A stretch of DNA of 64,000 bases from an uncultured Eubacteriales bacterium (GTDB lineage: Bacteria; Bacillota; Clostridia; Peptostreptococcales; Anaerovoracaceae), in assembly GCA_902775345.1 (NCBI GenBank), contig CACYLW010000002.1, forward strand, positions 1 through 64,000, given 5' to 3'. Below, one piece after another: positions 60,983 through 64,000 of this stretch. The translations under genes and the position numbers were made by a program. Every line of letters begins with the position of its first letter. The first letter of the stretch is position 1. The notes beneath the pieces were generated by a model, which was given only the letters and a program-made list of their open reading frames with translations, was not told where the DNA came from and did no database searches.

Positions 60983-60989
60983 TAGAATA

Positions 60990-61036
60990 ACAAAAAACAA
61001 AAGACTGCCGCACCGGTCAGGGTGCGGCAGTCTTTC
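60990..61036 (-). terminator. Terminator between convergent genes
   Basis: AAGACTGCCGCACC (61001-61014) pairs perfectly with GGTGCGGCAGTCTT (61021-61034). The A-rich run at 60990-61002 gives the minus strand a T-tract, so it mainly serves the aldehyde dehydrogenase gene. On the plus strand only TTT follows. Confidence 0.88.
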
Positions 61037-61048
61037 CGATATGCCCGG

Positions 61049-62476
61049 CTATCTCTCAAACAGTCTGATCATTTTATCTTTGTACTTGCTCTTCAGGCCG
61101 CTGTACGGGTGCTCACGCAGAGGCAGATTGAATCTTGGGCTCCCCACCAGCACTGTCTGAGGGTGGGTGAATTCCCTGAACCCCCATATTCCATGATATG
61201 CTCCCATGCCTGAATGTCCGGTGCCGTTGAACGGAGCACCCTTTACCATCATGTGTATGCACACCTCATTTATGCATCCTCCGCCGTACTGCTGAGTACG
61301 CATCACTTCTCCGGCCCATTTCATGTCACCGGTAAAAATGTACAGTGCAAGTCCGTGCTCCCTTGAAGCGATAACTTCAAGAAGACTGTCGATTTCCGAA
61401 TCCCTGAACGGGACTACAGGAATGATTGGGCAGAAGAGCTCATGATTCACTAACGGCTCATCGATCCCTACAGGAAAGATGATGGTGGTGTCATACTTGC
61501 ATGATTCTTCACTGCCTTCACCTCCGAACACTATGCGGTCTCTGTATTCTTCGGCTTCAGAGGAACACTTTTTATATGCGGCCTCTGTGATCATGCGCGG
61601 GTATTCCGGATTATCGTGCGGGTGTTCACCGATTTGCTTTATAATAGCAGCTTTGAGCTTTTCAACGAATTCACCTGCGACTTCTTCTGCTACAGCCACC
61701 TGATTTATGTTGATGCAGATCTGGCCGCTGTTACATATCTTGAAGAAAGCTATCTTTCTTGCTGCATCGTCAAGATCTGCATCCTTTCTGATTATGCACC
61801 AGTTGCCTGTCTCTCCTCCGAGTTCAAGAGCCAGCGGAGTGAGATTGACAGATGCCCTTTCCATAACGTGCTGGGCGACTTTAGGCGAGCCCGTATAGAA
61901 AATCTTGTCGAAGCGTTCATTCAGACACATGTCGGCTACATCGTGCCCTCCGCTTATGACTGTTACATATTCCGGAGGGAAGGTATCCTTTATGATCTCA
62001 CGAAGGATCCTTGTGCAGCTCTTACTCTTGGAACTTGCCTTTATGACAGCGGTATTTCCTCCTGCCATTGCAGCGACCAGTACCCCCAGAGACAGATAGA
62101 AAGGGAAGTTGAACGGGCTTATTATGAGTGTGGTGCCGTAAGGCATCTTATATACCTTTGTTATTACGCTTGGAAAGCACATGAAACCGCTTAAATGGAT
62201 CTCCGGCCTGGACCATTTTCTGAGTCCGCGTATGGCTTCGTTGATTTCCATTAATACAGTACCGACATCGCATAAATAACCTTCTGTCGGATGTCTTCCA
62301 AGGTCTTCGTTAAGAGCACGCACCATTTGTGCTTCATGGGATTTTACGGCATCTCTCAGCTTTTTGAGCTGTTCGATCCTCCATGAAATGTCAAGCGTTT
62401 GCCCTGAAGCAAAAAATACCTTCTGAGCCTCTACGGCTGAATGTACATTGTTTTTATCCCAAATAATCTCAGACAC
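61049..62476 (-). CDS. Aldehyde dehydrogenase (ALDH superfamily, class 3-like)
   Basis: This 475-residue NAD(P)-dependent enzyme oxidises aldehydes to acids (or the reverse with CoA-free chemistry). 'LIISPFNFPFYLSLGVLVAA' and 'AVIKASSKSKSCTRIL' form the nucleotide-binding region. The catalytic Glu lies in 'PLALELGGETGNW' and the catalytic Cys in 'CNSGQICININQVA', with two changes from the usual ELGGK and GQTC. The C-terminal 'FREFTHPQTVL' is typical of class 3 ALDHs. There is no C-terminal membrane helix. It is divergent from the amidohydrolase gene at 62667. The substrate is unknown. Confidence 0.88.
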   Translation of the reverse strand: MSEIIWDKNNVHSAVEAQKVFFASGQTLDISWRIEQLKKLRDAVKSHEAQMVRALNEDLGRHPTEGYLCDVGTVLMEINEAIRGLRKWSRPEIHLSGFMCFPSVITKVYKMPYGTTLIISPFNFPFYLSLGVLVAAMAGGNTAVIKASSKSKSCTRILREIIKDTFPPEYVTVISGGHDVADMCLNERFDKIFYTGSPKVAQHVMERASVNLTPLALELGGETGNWCIIRKDADLDDAARKIAFFKICNSGQICININQVAVAEEVAGEFVEKLKAAIIKQIGEHPHDNPEYPRMITEAAYKKCSSEAEEYRDRIVFGGEGSEESCKYDTTIIFPVGIDEPLVNHELFCPIIPVVPFRDSEIDSLLEVIASREHGLALYIFTGDMKWAGEVMRTQQYGGGCINEVCIHMMVKGAPFNGTGHSGMGAYHGIWGFREFTHPQTVLVGSPRFNLPLREHPYSGLKSKYKDKMIRLFER

Positions 62477-62613
62477 TTCTGCACCCCTTATATCAAAAAT
62501 CTATTAATTACATGAAACATTCTGTACAATGATTTTATCAGTATCCGGCATTCTGAAGCAACAAGCAGCTGAATGCGGTCAGACAGCTTTGATGCGCGGA
62601 CACGGGGGGATTG

Positions 62614-62640
62614 TGTTAAAATAGATAAACGATGTTTATC
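62614..62640 (+). promoter_or_regulatory. Extended -10 promoter with operator-like inverted repeat
   Basis: TGT-TAAAAT (62614-62622) is an extended -10. GATAAAC (62624-62630) and GTTTATC (62634-62640) form a perfect inverted repeat covering the expected start site near 62629, suggesting repression of the amidohydrolase gene. Confidence 0.45.
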
Positions 62641-62666
62641 CTGTTATGGAATAAGGAGGTTCATTC

Positions 62667-64000
62667 GTGAGGACACTGTTTAAAGGCGGAACGATCTATG
62701 ACGGTACCGGCAGAAGGCCTTTCACCGGTGATGTTCTTATAGAGGACGACCGCATAGTAAAGATAGATGAAAGCATCAAAGAGAAAGCAGATGAAACAAT
62801 AGATATCAGCGGATATCAGATCTGCCCGGGACTTATCGATGCTCATTCACACAACGATTTCTTTTATGACAGAGAGGACTCAGAGAAGTTCTACAAGCCT
62901 TTCATAGAGCAGGGCATAACGACTCAGATAACAGGAAACTGCAGTTTCTCGCCATTCGGAGTGGATGAAGACACACCGTACAGGGATAAGATAGGCGGTG
63001 GCCTGTTCGATACTGTGCATCCTTGCAGCTTTGCTGAGTTCAAAAGGCGCGCGGAGGGAAATCTTTATGTGAACCTTGTACCGCTGATCGGTCAGGGATC
63101 GGTGCGAGCAGGCATGACCGGATATGATCCGGCTCCGTATACTGAAGAGCAGATCGAAAAAGAACTCGCGCACGTCCGCGAGGCCATGGAAGGCGGTGCC
63201 TTCGGCGGATCTCTCGGATTCATGTATGAGCCGGACAGGTACGCAAAAGAGGATGAGATCATAGCTTTTGCAAAAGAGATCGCGAAATACGACGGCATAG
63301 TAACGATACATCCGAGAGCATGCTCAATTGTCAGTGCTGACTATCCGCTCCTGACGAAGAAGTCCCACCTTGAGATGGGTCTTGATGAGGCGGTGGATAT
63401 TATGCACAAGTCAGGATGCAGGATGGAATACAGCCATCTCATCTTTACGGGGCAGAGGAGCTGGAAGCTTCTGGATAAGATGCTCTCCACGTTCCATCGC
63501 GAACATTATACGGGCAATCCTCTCGCGTTTGATAACTATGCGTTCCACTATGGCGCATCGGTCATAACCGTGGTATTCCCTGAATGGTACGCGCAGCTAA
63601 GCAAGGAGGAGGCAGAAAAGCCTGTGAACCGCCGCAAGCTCGAACTTACAATACTCATGTACCGGAAGGTGCTGGGCATAAACTGGGATGACATGGTGGT
63701 GGCATATATCTCAGACGATCATCCGGAGTACGAAGGAAAAACCATACCGCAGTGTGCGGATGAAGAGGGACTTTCATACCTTGACATGTATCTCAGGCTT
63801 GTTGAACTCTCGGGCCGTGCAGGCAGCATATATCTTGGGAAGTATTATAATGACGATATCGTGCACCGCCTCATGAACGATGAGCTGTCGGTATTCATGA
63901 CCGACGCATGGGTAGAGGAGAAGGGCCTGCAGAACATTGCGGCATACCAGACATTCCCGCAGTTCTTCATACTCGCGAAGAAGTACGGGATACCTGTTGA
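62667..64000 (+). CDS. D-aminoacylase / N-acyl-D-amino-acid deacylase family amidohydrolase (partial)
   Basis: The reading frame is open from GTG 62667 (AAGGAGG upstream) to the window end, giving 444 codons without a stop; the C-terminus is missing. The N-terminal 'TLFKGGTIYDGTGRRPFTGD' and 'ICPGLIDAHSHNDFFYD' with the metal-binding HxH motif are typical of the amidohydrolase superfamily. 'GITTQITGNCSFSPFG' with its Cys, 'GGAFGGSLGFMYEPDRYA' and 'EYSHLIFTG' match D-aminoacylases. It would release D-amino acids or dipeptide units from N-acylated forms. This fits the D/L racemases elsewhere in the window, although the genes are far apart. Confidence 0.82.
   Translation, partial: MRTLFKGGTIYDGTGRRPFTGDVLIEDDRIVKIDESIKEKADETIDISGYQICPGLIDAHSHNDFFYDREDSEKFYKPFIEQGITTQITGNCSFSPFGVDEDTPYRDKIGGGLFDTVHPCSFAEFKRRAEGNLYVNLVPLIGQGSVRAGMTGYDPAPYTEEQIEKELAHVREAMEGGAFGGSLGFMYEPDRYAKEDEIIAFAKEIAKYDGIVTIHPRACSIVSADYPLLTKKSHLEMGLDEAVDIMHKSGCRMEYSHLIFTGQRSWKLLDKMLSTFHREHYTGNPLAFDNYAFHYGASVITVVFPEWYAQLSKEEAEKPVNRRKLELTILMYRKVLGINWDDMVVAYISDDHPEYEGKTIPQCADEEGLSYLDMYLRLVELSGRAGSIYLGKYYNDDIVHRLMNDELSVFMTDAWVEEKGLQNIAAYQTFPQFFILAKKYGIPV

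Noticed and set aside
1-64000. tRNA, rRNA, prophage, integrase or transposon genes
   Set aside because: None was recognised; gaps between genes are short and hold only promoters, operators and hairpins, so nothing marks the TIR/RyR locus as a mobile island.

Overview
The window looks like a chromosomal segment of a strictly fermentative, Gram-positive, clostridial-type (Bacillota) anaerobe of roughly even GC content. The reasons are strong AGGAGG-type ribosome binding sites, frequent GTG/TTG starts, intrinsic hairpin-plus-T terminators, lipoboxes and monoderm signal peptides, a biotin-dependent sodium-pump decarboxylase set, an acetyl-type MetA, a stand-alone BioY, an ECF transporter and cello-oligosaccharide phosphorolysis. 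I cannot name a genus. No rRNA, tRNA, CRISPR array, insertion sequence, integrase or phage gene was seen.

Layout. 1-1302: an autoregulated-looking XRE regulator translationally coupled to a small lipoprotein. 1381-5373: methionine synthesis from O-acetylhomoserine (metAA divergent from metY) and guaA. 5397-10115: an unassigned four-gene set, made of a secreted propeller-like protein, a membrane-anchored beta-sandwich protein, a PD-(D/E)xK-like plus DUF2075-like ATPase, and a zinc-ribbon/SH3b membrane protein. 10288-14459: a membrane GDPD-like protein, an intracellular GH13 enzyme and glycogen synthase. 14615-23700: the most striking locus, a tightly packed five-gene operon encoding two membrane proteins that each join Rossmann/RCK-like domains to a C-terminal RyR domain (one has a TVGYGD potassium selectivity filter), a large exported protein with an Asp-Pro repeat stalk, a membrane TIR protein that has lost its catalytic glutamate, and a membrane TIR-TPR protein that keeps it.

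23729-35137: amino-acid catabolism. An aminotransferase faces a biotin-dependent operon that holds both a 12S/MmdA-like and a 5S/OadA-like carboxyltransferase around one biotin carrier and one sodium-pump beta subunit. It is followed by another aminotransferase, two Asp/Glu racemases (one lacking the second catalytic Cys), a dicarboxylate/amino-acid symporter, BioY and a TSUP exporter. Read together, this suggests aspartate/glutamate uptake, racemisation, transamination to oxaloacetate and energy-conserving decarboxylation or transcarboxylation, with biotin supply alongside.

35262-45491: a GPH sugar transporter, a MATE exporter, a propeller-sensor SpoIIE-type phosphatase with a FGGY kinase and an unknown membrane protein, and a MATE transporter fused to an RsbW-like ATPase. 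45596-54734: a cello-oligosaccharide locus (intracellular GH5, cellobiose phosphorylase, LacI repressor with mirrored operators, ABC importer with its own ATPase). 54882-59765: an ECF importer of unknown substrate in one operon with a SAM hydroxide adenosyltransferase and a DMT permease. 59834-64000: a tocopherol-cyclase-family protein, an aldehyde dehydrogenase, and a D-aminoacylase-family amidohydrolase cut off by the window end.
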